Below are positions 22,101 to 34,700 of a stretch of DNA of 64,000 nt, piece after piece (within the stretch, counting starts at the first letter, position 1; each line of letters starts with the position of its first letter). The translations under genes were made by a program, and so were the position numbers. Source of the DNA: Ciona intestinalis (taxonomy: Eukaryota > Chordata > Ascidiacea > Phlebobranchia > Cionidae); assembly GCF_000224145.3 (NCBI RefSeq), contig NC_020173.2, positions 4,678,001-4,742,000 on the forward strand. The letters run 5' to 3'. The notes beneath the pieces are model-generated. The model was not told where the DNA came from, did no database searches, and was given only the letters and a program-made list of their open reading frames with translations.

Positions 22101-25100
22101 TCACTAATGGGGTGTCCAAAATTATCAGCCAAACATAATACAAAAAAAACCATCACACACAAAGTTACATACATGGTGACTAGTAAGCTGGCACAAATGG
22201 AAGAACACCTGTGTTTTAATGACTATTGTTTTGGGGCCATGGTGGGATAAAGCAAATTACACTTTACTTTTTACCTATTTACTATTACTAACATAAACTT
22301 GCCAAGTTACAAGTAACAGCTTATCTAATACTTTGTTCACAGATTAAGCCAAAAAGGTTGCACCGTCATATTTTCAATCCATCAACCTCGTTACAGCATA
22401 TTTAAACATTTTGACACTCTTACATTGCTTGGGGAGGGACATATGGTTTACCAAGGACCTAAACAACAAGTCCTGCCTTACTTTGAAAGCATTGGTGAGA
22501 GACTTTTCTGATTTCTACTTTTTCTATTCTTTTGAGATTTCTATTCTCTATGGGTGAGGTCGTATATGATCCATGTCATGGGACTTGGGATTTAGGTCCG
22601 AGATATCTGTTTGCACAGTTGTATGGTTTCTACATATGCAAATATAAAACAGATGTTGAAAACATTGCAGTATTTCATCATATGAGTTACTTCACTGATC
22701 TCAATCTTTAAAATTGTGCACTTTCTACCTATATTACAGTCAATACTAAATGTTAGATGTAAATTTATGTTTTTTAGCATATATTTTTTAGAAAAACTCT
22801 TTTGATTCAAAAAGTTTTTTTGTTAGAATTTTGGAATGTTTTTTCTGTGATAATTAACTGTTAAGATTTTGACAGGTTACACTCGTGAAGAACATAACAA
22901 TCCAGCAGACTTTTTACTTGATGTTATAAACAGTGATTCCCCTACATTTAAAAGTAATGGGAATGGTAAGTAAAATTCAAATCGCGTGGGCGGGAAACTA
23001 CACTCATTATAACACGGCTGTTCTGTTTCATACACCTCGTGCCAGCTTACAAGTTACCACGTATTTGACTTTGTGGGTGATTATTTTGGGAGATTTTTTC
23101 CTTTTTTTAGTGCTATGCCTAAATTACTGTGTTTTGAAATAACTTCATATACCTGTTTTGTGTGAGCTAGCATGTTGCTTACTTTTTAAAGTTTTTTATA
23201 TATATTTTTTTTAAATTCCAGGTAGCAATGTAAAATCAGAAGGTCGAAAATCCTCATTATCCGAACACCTTTCCTCACTTTATAAAGAGTCAATTCAACA
23301 AGATTCTTACATTAAAGAGAAAGATGGTGAGTTTTCTCTACTATCTAAGAAAAACCTGAATAACTAAGGTAACAACACCTTAAAATGGGTAAAGTCTTAA
23401 AAATGGTATCCTATAGTTAAGAGATGCCTGTATTTAAAAAACTAAAGGGTGTGACACTTTACATAAAATATTTGACTCTATCAATGCTGATCCGTTTTTT
23501 TGTAAGTTTTTCAACCACTGCCTAAGCTTGTGACTTGTTTGTAGATAAGCTTGTAGGATATTTGTAGATAATAACAATATAAGTTTTATTTGTATCCTCG
23601 ATTACGGTAGCAAAGATTTAGAACTATTTTAAACGAAAAAAAAGATAGCAACAAAACAACAGCTGTTAGACACACTTACAGCTAAAATCATATTTACATT
23701 TAATTGGAAGAAAATAAGCAATTTTATAGATATGATGTAAAATGACAAACACTTCTTTCCAGTGTCTGAAATGAAAAGCACAGTAAATGATACTGAATAC
23801 ACCACATCTACTATGTACCAGTTCATGAAATTGTTTCAAAGAGAACTAGTTGGTTTGTTTCGAAGTCCAGCTGCTATTATTGCAAATGTAAGCGTGAATT
23901 TTTAACACTTTTTTCTTTGAATGTGTTTATATATATCACGGGTTTGGGACTTGATGCTGCAACCATAGGTTGTTTGTTTTTGGGCATTGCTTTGCTTTAC
24001 CCAGTTGATCAATAATGGGCTGTTCAAATTGTTGATCAGGTAGAAATAAAAGCAATCACCCACAAAGTTACATGCATGCTAACTCGTCAGTGAGTCAAAC
24101 AGATGAAATTTATTGCCAACACTAAAAATGAAAGAAAATAGCAAACATCAGATTATATTATGTTTATTTAATATAAATCCAGACCCATTTTATTTACAGG
24201 TAACAATCAACATATTATCGGGACTTATTTTCGGAATTCTTTATTTTAACATTGGTATGTCACAAACAATAGGAGTTCAAAACAGGTAATATTCTTCAAC
24301 ATTTGATACTTGCAATCAATGTTTGTGAACTAATTCAAGTATAAAAATATAAAGTCTGCAGTGGTCTTTATAGGAAGTATGAAAAAGCGTGTTTTCATTG
24401 TCTTTATGTTATTATACAAAGTGTGCAGTAGTCTTTAATATTGTTTCTTTTTGTTACTTTTAAAGATTGTTTTTTTTTTAAAACATAATACAAAGCTATA
24501 ACTCTTGGCATGCCATATATTAATCTCAACCCTTAATTTGTCTTATGTTAGGTTTGGTGTCTTGTACTTCATGTTGACGAAGGCAATGTTTGACAACACA
24601 GCAATTGCTGATTTATTTATTAAGGAAAGATCGTTGTTTGTGTAAGTAAATATAGTTATGTTATTAATATTAATGAATTCTGTACACTGAGCAATGAAAT
24701 CCTTATTTACTTTATAAAAAAGGAAACACTGTTTTTAATTTAAATAAGTTTTTAGAAAATTTCAAAACAACATTTTAAATATTTTTGCAGCCACGCTTTT
24801 TATTGAATTTTCTTTCATTCGTATGTGTTCTGTATTGTTTTTAGCATGTTGTAATGACTGTGGCTGTTCTGTTAATTCCAATCTCTTGCACTTTTAATTT
24901 AACATGACCTGTGTACTATGTCATTGTAATTAAGGAGATAAATAATTAATTATGTTTTAAATTCTGTTTAGCCATGAATACATATCAGGATACTATCGAG
25001 TGATCTCATATTTTCTTGCAAAGCTTCTGGCAGTTGTTATACCTCTAAACACAATTGGTGTATTACTTACCTCTGTCATTGCATACTGGATGGTTGGTAA

Positions 25101-27630
25101 GTTAGCTGGTTTTTATTGAGGTAAACTTTTGAGCCGCATTGTGATGTATATTAAATCCATACCTTACACAACAGAGAAATTTTTAATTGAAAGTTATTGA
25201 TCAATTTGAATGAAGTTAAGCAAAGTTTAAGACCTATTCCCAGCATATATATAACACTGTGGGTAATTGTTTTTTTATGTTTTTACTGATATCTTCTAAT
25301 TAGGATTTAATGAATTGAGCTATTGACAGGTGCTGTTGTCATCTTACAACTTATTTTTTTCACAATGTACAACTGGTTGAAACTAATAAATATTTATGTT
25401 TGCAGGTTTAAAAGCTGATGTTTCATCCTTTTTCATTTTCTTCTTATTTTGCCTTTTGATTTCTCTATCTGCCGCTTCTATTGTTTTGTTTTATTCTGCA
25501 TCATTCTCAAATAGCTCAGTTGCATCATTGGTGACCACACTCACTTTCGTTTTCTCGCTGGTTGGTACTAAAACTAGAATAAAATATGTATTTATATTGA
25601 TATATTTGTTCTTGGGCAAGAAACTTTTACTCCAACCCAGTGGTTGTTATTGGTTATCCCCTGTTAAGCGAGCATAAGGTGTATAAGAGAGAACATCCTA
25701 TTATAAAGACTGTTGTAAAAGAAATATCTATTTATGTTATATGTGATATAATGATGCTTTAACTACCTACACTTGATTAGCGGTATAGTGGTCAGGGTGG
25801 TGAATGAAAATGAACACCCATGGTATAATGGTTGTCTCGACTTGCCAGGGCAGATTATCAAGTTACATTCATTCATCCTAAACTACTTTTAATTTTACTA
25901 CTTCCAAGCATAAATTGCATTAAATATTATACTCTAACAATTTTTTTTTAGCTTTTTAACAGTCTTACAATAAATGTTGGCTCAATGTTCAAATGGGTTT
26001 CTTGGATTAAATATCTAAGCATCTCACATTACTCATTTACAGTAAGTTTTTATTTAAAATGTTACTTTTTGTTCAGTCTGTTTGGTTAAGTAGTGTGAAA
26101 AATGACACCTGTTCAATAACGGCTGTCATCCACGAGAAAATAAATAAGTTACATTCACCCAATTAGTGTTTATTAACTAGATCCCAAGCTCTCAGCATAA
26201 ACTTCTATAGTATTATTTCTTGGATAGTTAGACTTTTTATTAAGTTTTACCTTCTATAATTAGTTACCTGTTTTTATAAAGGGTGCTGCAATCAATGAAT
26301 TTTCTGGTTTAAATTTCCAAGCAAAATGTTTTCCACCAAACTCTACATGGTAAGCTACTATAAATATCTCACTTATAATACAGAGTCGTTTTCCAGCCAC
26401 GCGACAATAAAGTAAGTTAAGTTTATTTATTCAACACATCTGTATCTATATGTTGTCAGGGTTGGGGTATTCCACAATGTAATTAATGCGTATTCTTAAA
26501 TTATGAATAAACGAATAAATGTAACTTACTTTATTCTCTCCTGGCCAGAAAACGACAGTCTTTATCACACGGGTTTAACACCTCGTGCCACCTTATGAGT
26601 TACCATGTATGTTACTTTGTGGGTGAATATTTTTTGGGGAATTTTTTTATGTATGGCTTATAATTTAGATAACCCATTAGTGACCACGATGCATTATGTA
26701 AATGAGACTGTTAGCACAGCGTTTAGTTCACAAACCTTATAACCAGGTGGAGTGGTGTGTATCATTGTGTGTCATACTACCAAGTGAATGACCAAATTGG
26801 AAATTATTGGTACAGAAAATAAGCATTTATAAAAGAACTATATACAACGTTTAAAGGAAACCTGTGTTACAACTCTAAAGTTGTTTTGCCAAAGATATTT
26901 CTTTTTCTCGTNNNNNNNNNNNNNNNNNNNNNNNNNNNNNNNNNNNNNNNNNNNNNNNNNNTATTCCACAATGTAATTAATGCGTATTCTTAAATTATGA
27001 ATAAACGAATAAATGTAACTTACTTTATTCTCTCCTGGCCAGTTTACGACAGTCTTTATCACACGGGTTTAACACCTCGTGCCACCTTATGAGTTACCAT
27101 GTATGTTACTTTGTGGGTGAATATTTTTTGGGGGATTTTTTTATTTTTTTATGTATGGCTTATACCTTGGACAACCCATTAGTGACCACGATGCGTTATT
27201 TAAATGAGACTGTTAACGTAGTGTTGGCACAGCGGTTAGTTCACATACATCTTGTAACCAGGTGGAGTGGTGTGTATCATTGTGTGTCATACTACTAAGT
27301 AAATGACCAAATTGGAAATTATTGGTACAGAAAATAAGCATTTATAAAAGAACTATATACAACGTTTAAAGGACAACTCTAAAGTTGTCTTGCCAAGAAT
27401 TTTTTTTTTCTCGTTTTTGACTATTTTTAACTGTTTTATTAAATATTAATTTTTTATTTTTCAGTCCCTCTGTATTGGGAGAAACCATTATACAAGGAAG
27501 GTTATCTCTTAACACATCTGAAACAATAGAGTGGCAGTTATGGCAGAATGTTCTTGCATTGGTTTGCATATTTATGGGGATGCTGGTACTTACTTATGTT
27601 CAACTGACTAGGACAAAATTGTACACATAA
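19188..27630 (+). CDS. abcg2-like: ABCG2-like half-transporter, copy 2
   Basis: Tandem paralogue of copy 1, same strand and same core exon phases. Exons: 19188-19387, 19726-19785, 20237-20351, 21317-21469, 21804-21961, 22343-22494, 22876-22965, 23222-23326, 23763-23887, 24200-24285, 24552-24641, 24972-25096, 25406-25560, 25952-26041, 26282-26349, 27465-27630: 1,938 nt, 645 aa, close to human ABCG2 (655). Walker [10 protein letters not shown] at 79, VSGGE from 185, Walker B Asp209, H-loop [19 protein letters not shown] before TM3, NST sequon beside a Cys in the last extracellular loop, C-terminus QLTRTKLYT. The ATG lies three bases after an acceptor (TTTTTTTGCAG|ACC), suggesting an upstream untranslated exon or spliced-leader trans-splicing. 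Exon 5 is nearly identical to that of copy 1 while other exons have diverged. The donor at 25561 is GTTGGT, weak but in the conserved place. Confidence 0.92.
21013..21199. mobile_element. MITE family M, copy in ABCG2-like copy 2 intron 4
   Basis: Left end TAGTAGGGTGGAGAGAGACG, internal GTTTTAAACAATAAATAACG, right end GTGTCCCATATTTCCCCAT. Older looking than the NLR copies, with more changes in the right end. Confidence 0.75.
21538..21598 (+). repeat. Short repeat family D, copy 1
   Basis: GAATGAGGTCCTATGGCATG followed by CATTTAGGCCAGAATTTG. The same two blocks recur at 22500, 30800 and (reverse) 36320. Confidence 0.45.
22076..22268 (+). repeat. SINE-like repeat, family S, full copy in ABCG2-like copy 2 intron 5
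   Basis: ACGACAATTGCTCCAACC, then CACTAATGGGGTGTCC, then ACTAGTAAGCTGGCAC and a degraded GGCCATGGTGGGATAAAGC tail. Confidence 0.65.
22500..22605 (+). repeat. Short repeat family D, copy 2
   Basis: Pyrimidine-rich TTTCTATTCTCTATGGGTG, then GAGGTCG, then TTGGGATTTAGGTCCGAG. Shares the order of blocks with 30820-30905. Confidence 0.45.
22978..23105 (-). repeat. SINE-like repeat, family S, reverse copy
   Basis: GTTTCATACACCTCGTGCC, GCTTACAAGTTACCACG and GACTTTGTGGGTGATTATT in ABCG2-like copy 2 intron 7, 12 bases after the donor of exon 7. Confidence 0.6.
23993..24092 (+). repeat. SINE-like repeat, family S, 5' part
   Basis: CCAGTTGATCAATAATGGGC, a degraded GTTCAAATTGTTGATCAGG and CCCACAAAGTTACATGCATG in intron 9 of copy 2. 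Confidence 0.5.
25629..25882 (+). repeat. Two nested or adjacent family S fragments
   Basis: Fragments CTCCAACCCAGTGGTTG with GTTAAGCGAGCATAAGGTGT, then TTAGCGGTATAGTGGTCAGG with GAACACCCATGGTATAATGG and AGTTACATTCATTCATCC, in intron 13 of copy 2. Confidence 0.5.
26084..26162 (+). repeat. Family S fragment
   Basis: GACACCTGTTCAATAACGGC followed by AAGTTACATTCACCCA in intron 14 of copy 2. Confidence 0.4.
26462..26890. repeat. Duplicated block in ABCG2-like copy 2 last intron, left copy
   Basis: About 430 bp from TATTCCACAATGTAATTAAT through a reverse family S element to the AAGTTGT..TTGCCAAAGA segment, repeated at 26962-27400 on the other side of a 50-N gap with small indels. No coding exon lies inside. 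Confidence 0.85.
26519..26695 (-). repeat. SINE-like repeat, family S, reverse copy
   Basis: TAAATGTAACTTACTTTATT, CCTGGCCAGAAAACGACAG, CACCTCGTGCCACC and GTATGTTACTTTGTGGGTG: family S read on the minus strand. Confidence 0.65.
26912..26961. other. Assembly gap (50 N)
   Basis: Second placeholder gap, again between two near-identical sequence blocks. Confidence 0.99.
26962..27400. repeat. Duplicated block in ABCG2-like copy 2 last intron, right copy
   Basis: Counterpart of 26462-26890, including the reverse family S element (about 27009-27190). It joins directly to the sequence leading to the terminal exon at 27465, so this copy is the one contiguous with the gene's 3' end. Confidence 0.85.
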
Positions 27631-27773
27631 AACTTAATAGTGTTGGATCTAAAATTTTTCTTACATTTTATGGTTATGGGTGTCTATATATTTGTAATTT
27701 TATGAAAGATATTCCACTGGGGGATGCCTGGTTAGTATAAAGCAGAAGTTATAAAAAATCTCGTATTAGATAG

Positions 27774-27918
27774 ATTTTCCAAATTGTTGTAAAAAATGAA
27801 TTAGATTTTTAAAATTGCTGTAAAAAATGTAATTAGTTTTTCTAAATTGCTGTAAAAAATGTAATTAGTTTTTCTAAATTGCTGTAAAAAATGTAATTGG
27901 TTTTTCTAAATTGCTGTT
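27774..27918. repeat. Minisatellite, 32-bp unit, about 4.5 copies
   Basis: Unit TAAATTGCTGTAAAAAATG plus TAATTAGTTTTTC, period exactly 32 (unit starts 27841, 27873, 27905); earlier units are more diverged. In the 3' UTR of ABCG2-like copy 2. Confidence 0.85.
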
Positions 27919-28092
27919 ATTGTAGATTATCGTGATTTTTCCACTTGCAATTTCTTGTATTTGTTCTTAACTTTTATTTTATTCCTGCATTTATCAATAA
28001 GCGTGTTTAACCAAATATTGTTTTACCGTTACTACTCGTATTTTCGCTTTTGGAAACTCTCCTGTTCTTTGTTATCGTTACCGTACAGACGA

Positions 28093-28098
28093 AATAAA
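28093..28098 (+). terminator. Possible polyA signal of ABCG2-like copy 2
   Basis: AATAAA 463 bases after the stop codon; the 3' UTR would include the minisatellite. No better signal is closer. Confidence 0.3.
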
Positions 28099-28551
28099 TT
28101 TCAAACACACCATAACGCATAACTTTCGCAGATTCTGCTGTCTTGTTTTATTTCTTTTACAGAACTGTACTATTTTAATCTCACAAATATACATTTTGCT
28201 TCAAGGTAAGGCAGAACAACAACAGAAGGTAAACACAAACTAGCAATAACATAAAAATAGTTTTGTACGGTTGATATTAAAGAAAATACAGGCTATTTAA
28301 AAAAAGTGAACATGTAGCGCAATAACATTTAGTCAATATGAAGTTTGGCAAAATAACTCACTTTGCGAACTTGCAGCTTTTTATAATCATTAAGCACGAC
28401 AAACATGGTGCACCATAAAAAAATGTTAAAAGAGCAAAAGGTAAAGAAATTAGAATAAGTAAATAATTCACCGAGGGGTTTATAATACATTACACTGATG
28501 TGATTTTGCAACACAGGGATAAAATTAACACTATGCTATAGAAATTGAAAA

Positions 28552-28557
28552 TTTATT
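28552..28557 (-). terminator. Possible polyA signal of the Rab11-FIP gene
   Basis: TTTATT on the + strand (AATAAA on the minus strand) about 227 bases past the stop at 28784-28786. Confidence 0.35.
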
Positions 28558-28783
28558 ATTTTAGTTTTTTCCCAAAAACAGATTATTGCTTAAAAACAAT
28601 GCAAGTAGAAATCCATTGCTTCAGATTCAGATCAAAAAAAAAACATTCCGAAAAAAAGGTTGAAAAAAAACAATAAAAAGAAAAGGTATGGTGTGAGCGC
28701 TATGGGGTAAAAATAAATTTGATATGAAAATACGTAAGCACCGTTTTCTCTACAAATGATATTTCCTAATCGTATATCAATGT

Positions 28784-31700
28784 TCACAGTTTAGTGATAT
28801 GGCTGCTCTGAACATCCAGTATATCTGGTGTACAAACCATTACTTTGACTAGAAGGCTGTCAATGTAATCTTCTAACTCCCTAAATAAAAAATAAAAAAT
28901 ATTTTTTATAATAATATTAATATTACTAAATGGGTTACTGCGATTTTGCACAGTTTTTAGGATAACATGTGTAATAGTCAGAAGTGCTGGTAAATATAAT
29001 GTAATTACTAATTCTCTGAATGCAAACAAATAATTTAAATAAAAAATTAAATTTATAATAATGAACATTAAATTGGCAACTGCTTTGTACAGTTTTTAGG
29101 GTAATATTTTTACCCTGAGATTAAAAAAGTGGGCAGTTACCCCCTACTTTTACACTCGCAGTAGTATCTCAAACACGTTTAAACATATGAGTTTCACAAA
29201 CCTTATAGTTTGGTTCTTGTCGGCAATTATCATCTTCTGTTTGCTTGCCAACTTAACAAGGTCTTTATGTGACATTGTTTGTAATGTAGTGTCTGGTTCC
29301 TCATGTATGGTGGACACCTATTAGTAATAAAGTCATCATTTTATTTATTAGTTATAGTAGGGTGGGGGAAGACAGGAAATCTTTAGCACATAATATCAAA
29401 ATATTCTGATGGTATTTTGAATGATAACCAATGGTCTATGGGAGTCGTAGGGATATAGTTTTATAATTCTTTGAATGTTTTTTGTTTACTACCTAATGGG
29501 ATGGGAAAATAGAATAAAAATGTGTCACAAAAATGTTTTACATTTTTATCAAAAATGAAAAAAAACTCACTTTTCCAAGTTCTTTGACATCTAAACGATA
29601 ATAATTTTTTGGTTTATATAAAGCTGTGATGGGAGCGATTGGTTTCATTCTACTTTGGCTCGAGTCATGTGTGACGTTACGTTTCACTGAGTTTGAATCG
29701 TTCTTGTTTCTGAATGGAGAAAAATATTATGAGTCATTTTATGAATCACTGGTTTGTGCGGCGAAATTTTGATGATTCTGTTGAGTATAGGTGAAGTCCT
29801 GTATATTGAATTGTTAATCTAGGATTTTGACCTAAGTTGGCCCATTATCGTAACATTGAGGACAGGGGAAGAGGGGTATAATAAATGATAACTATACATT
29901 TATTGGTGGCTACACATGTTAACAGTGTTCTACAGACCAAGTATGTGTAAGAAGAAATTTTAAAATCTACTTCAGTGTAAAAAAAATTGTCAAAAAAAAA
30001 AATTTGTACATGTAACTCATCATTCACTCTAACTTTTTGATATTATACATAGTCACTATGTATATGTCCATAAGTTTTTGTTCAATTTAAAAACTTTTAC
30101 AATGAACCCATATACATGTTCGAACCATTCAAGCTTTACTCTGTAAGATTGGCAATGAAAGCCTGTTTGTATACATAAGCATAAGAAGTTACTACAGTAG
30201 ACTGGTTCGCTGGGTCGCTCTCTATACAATCAAGCAATTAACTTACAGTGTGTTATGGGTGGGGCAATCAGCTTTGTGAATATCTGTCATAGATGTGCTT
30301 CGAGGTTTTACTTCAGGAGAGCTTGCATTGCTACCGTGACCAGAATCACCTGTACCTGTAGGAAACAAACTTAATTAAAAAAAATATTCAAAATCTTTTT
30401 CGTTGAAATAAATGTAAAAATATTGTTAGGTGAAAATATAAAATGATTCCTGTGACATGCAAATGTTAATGAAAACAAAACAAACTTGGGTGAGAAAATA
30501 TGTGGTTAATAATAAATGAGAAAATAATTGACATTGTTGCAAACTGAAGAGTGAGAACACTGTGTAGTTAATAATGCATTCACCACATAACACCAAACAA
30601 TTCATTTACAACATTTACTACAAAAATGCTATCAATAATTTTTTTTAACACGAGCGGAGCGTATTTTCTGGTATTCAAAATCTGTATACAAATTCTCTGA
30701 TAAGAAGTCTAATAATGTGCAGGAAAATGTAAAAAGTCTGTTTTTTACTTTTAATGAAAAAAACACCCTGATAATGTTTTCTACCATATGAATACAGCTA
30801 CATACATTTTAAGATAAGATTCTCTTTTACTTTCTCTGACTTCTATTCTATTCTGTATGGGTGAGGTCCATGAGGACCTGGGATTTAGGCCAGACTTGGC
30901 CCAGTACTTTCTCTGACTTAGTAATAGGTGGTTTAAAAATAATTTAAACTCGGCTTAAAAACTGATTAAAACCAGCTGAAAAACTGACCTAAAAATACAT
31001 TTTGCCGTAATGTAATTGTTTGGCTGTAAGAAAATATATTTAGTTTTGAGCCTAGTAATTTCGCTATAAAATTTAAAAACCATTTCATTTTTTATCTTAT
31101 CGCATCTAAACTAACTTTTTTTAACAGTTTCTAATCCTTTCCTATCTAGTGTTTTGCTTTCAAATAAAACTTGACTGGGTATTGTTAAGAGAACACTTGA
31201 TCACGAGTTTCAACCACTGAGTTCAGTTCACCTGGTACATAGAAATGTGAGCCATTCACACAGAGAGCACTTTTTGAAGCTTGGTCATTTTTCCTCAGTT
31301 GTCCGAGAACGGTTTTTAAGTGATTTTCGGGCAGCGAATGGTTCCTAATGTGCTTTTTAATCACCGGTACTTGTAAAGTGTTCTTACTACCACCACCAAC
31401 ACTGTTGCCACCTTAGGTAAGGTTTAGGTTAGTAAGTAGCATGCAGATAACACCGTGCACTTTGGATTATGGGACTTTACATGATGTTAACAGGGTTTTG
31501 GGCAATAATGTGAAACAAAACATTGTAACTTATAATGTTTTGAGTTTTTTTAGTGAATAATGAAATATTTTTTATAATTTTGGTTTTATAAATTATATTT
31601 TGATCAGTTGTTTAAATATATAATCGTAATATACACATAAGATTTAAGTAAAATAATATTTCAAACCCTAAATTATCTGTATTGTGACTTTTTACATTGT

Positions 31701-34700
31701 ATTGATAAACATGAATCAGTGCATTCTGTTTTAACAAAACACTGGCGATGCCATTTAGAAATATAAATCATTTATTATACAATTGGTTGGACTTGATTTT
31801 TGTCTGTTATCTTTCATAGCACCAGATCCTTACAGAATCAGTACAATTATTTTAAATGATGTCTTCCATACACTACCATTACAAAGCATCACATGTTGAC
31901 TTTAACAAAACAAAGTGGTCGAACTCAAATTTGTGGATTAAACTGTGCAAACAAAACAGACAAGTGGAGGTGGGACGTGTGGTCCAAAAATAAAACAACA
32001 CAGACGCACTTATGTGGCGGCACAGCCTACGCATGAATAATTATTAATAGAATTTCAATCAGATTGGTATCTAATGGGCGGAATGGCAAGCAACAGTGGT
32101 TTATTATATCAATAACTCCTGTATGCTTTGTGATAAAGTATCGCATGAATTTAATTAAATTGTTGTTAGAAATGACTAAGGAAATTTAATGATTGAATTG
32201 GTTATGAATTATGATGTTGCTAGGTAGTGAACATTTACTGTTGTGATGATATGAACAAATTAAAATCAAAACTAAATGGTGATTAAAGACTGTACTGATT
32301 ACGGAATTCACTTAGCTTTAAATAGGTTGTAATATCATAAGATAAAGGTAACGTCATTGCTGCCCTTTATTTAGTAAAGAGAAAGTGAAATTACGTCACT
32401 TAAAATTATAATTCACCCCTAGGCCATAAAAAAACACCATTTCAGTCAAGTGCCTGCAGTTAAACGTGTTAAATAATACAAGCATAATGCATGCAGTGTC
32501 ACCAACACTGTGATGATTAAGTTACCTGAGTTAGACCGATATAATGAGGTGGTTTGGTTGGTTGGAGGGCGATGAAGCACTTCTACACTCATGGCTTTTG
32601 AAGATAGGTTGCTGTTTTTTAATCTTAGGATAAAAATAATTTTTAGAAATATTTAAAAAAAATATATATACGCATGCGATTCATTATAGGACATGAATTT
32701 TGATTTGCTTATTGTTTTAGGATAAGTTACTAATTTTTAAGCTTTGAAAAGAAATTTGTATTCAGCTTGTACTTTTGTAAAACATCACAATAAAGTTCAG
32801 TTCAGCCTTGAACCCTACTTTAAAGATATTGCCATGTTAGTACATACAACCAAATACTCTATACGTGTAGTGGTAAACATGCTAACAGTGGGATTTCTAC
32901 ACTGCATTAATCAGTCAACATTACACCCAATCCCAAAACCAAAATCACAAAGCCTCTCCCTATTCCTGCCTTTCAATAAAAACTGTTATAATAACAATAT
33001 ATTATTGCGACTTTAGAGCCATGCTATTTAACTCTTTTATTTAAGTAGTTTTACACCCAGTAAGATTTTAAATATTTTAATTTTTCTTTCAATTTCCTTT
33101 TCTTCGTTGTATTAATTAATCTGATCTTCGTTATCGTTATTGGATTTTATTAAAAATTAATTTTCACTAAAAAATTTAGAAAAAAAATATAAAAAAACAA
33201 AAAATTATTGATATTTGTACTTACTTTGCAGACCCTCTTGCTGATACTAATGAACCAGGAGAGCTGTTCGTTGAACTTGTGCGGAAAGTTCTTTCAAACG
33301 GAGTCGGCATAGGCTGGTCAGTTATTGAAGGCATTGATAGATTCTCATATGATCTGCCTGAAGTGATGAAGGAATGGTTTTAACTTTTTCACACTCGGTG
33401 TTTATTAAACATTTCATAAAAGTTTTTTTTTATTGGAAATATTTTTGATAGTTAGGAATTTCAAAATTTATTTGCATATGGTGATTAGTAAAGAGTTTTA
33501 CATTCTCTGTTTTACACATTATGTAAAAAATATTTTGAATTATTTCTGTCATGCAAACATTTTAAAATATTCTGACCAAGATATTTATTAGCAACATCGA
33601 CATTTTGTGCATTTGTTGAAAATATAAATACAGCTAATTATCCTCAACCTTGGCAACTTTTCGCATGTATGCTAATTTATAACTAAACGATACCAAAATT
33701 AACCTTAAAAATTTCTTTTAAGATTCATCGTATTTTTCATTAAAACAACATTAAAATTATTCTTAGTTAGTATATTGTGTGAAGGCTATTTATTTGCAAG
33801 GAAAATGAAAGAGTGAATATTGTACACTTGGCATGTATGGTTAAACTACCAAACAATACCAAAAATTAATTTAAAAAAAATATTTTTATTTAGTATAGTG
33901 TATGTGTGAAGAGTCTGAAGACCATTAGTAAGTATCGCCAGTGGGTTTGGGATTCATGCAAAAAAAGTTACTTTTTTTACTTTTTACCTCTTCCCATGCT
34001 AGATGTTCGATCCCCGTCACTGATCCCGACACCTGAATCCTCATCTTCTGATCTTCTTCGCAGCTTACTCCGGAAGCCAGTACTGATGATCTTCATTGGT
34101 TTCTCTTTTTTAACAGGGAGGACTTGGCTCCTGAAGGTGTAAAAATTAGAAAAAAAACAATGAATAAAAAAAGTCTCAAAAAAAATTCAGGGCCTAATAA
34201 AACTAAATAGTTTGAATTTATTACAGAAAACAAGAAGCATTAAATATAATACATTTTATTTATTTTAGATTTTTTACTCTGCACAGACAAAATATTATCT
34301 ATATTGTTAAATTCTGTATTTTTTTGGAATTTATAACAAATGATTGAAAAAAAAAAAAAACTAATTTTATTCTAAAGTAATATGCATAATACAATTAAAT
34401 AGATCTTTGGAATAATAAATAAATATATTTAAATAAATAACATTAAAATTTAACACAGAATATGCTTCACACAGCAAAGCGATTGCATGACATAATGCAT
34501 CTAACCTTTTATTAAATTCTATCTAATAAATAATTAAAACCAGACCATGAGAATTAAAGGGTACCCCTTGCTCCATCTCTATAATAGAAACTGATAAGCT
34601 GATAATTAGAGTCTTGTTCATTAAGACACGCAGTAATTATTACACTCACTTTTCCTGGCTGATGAATTTGAATGAAATCTCTACTTCCCCTCTCTCTTTT

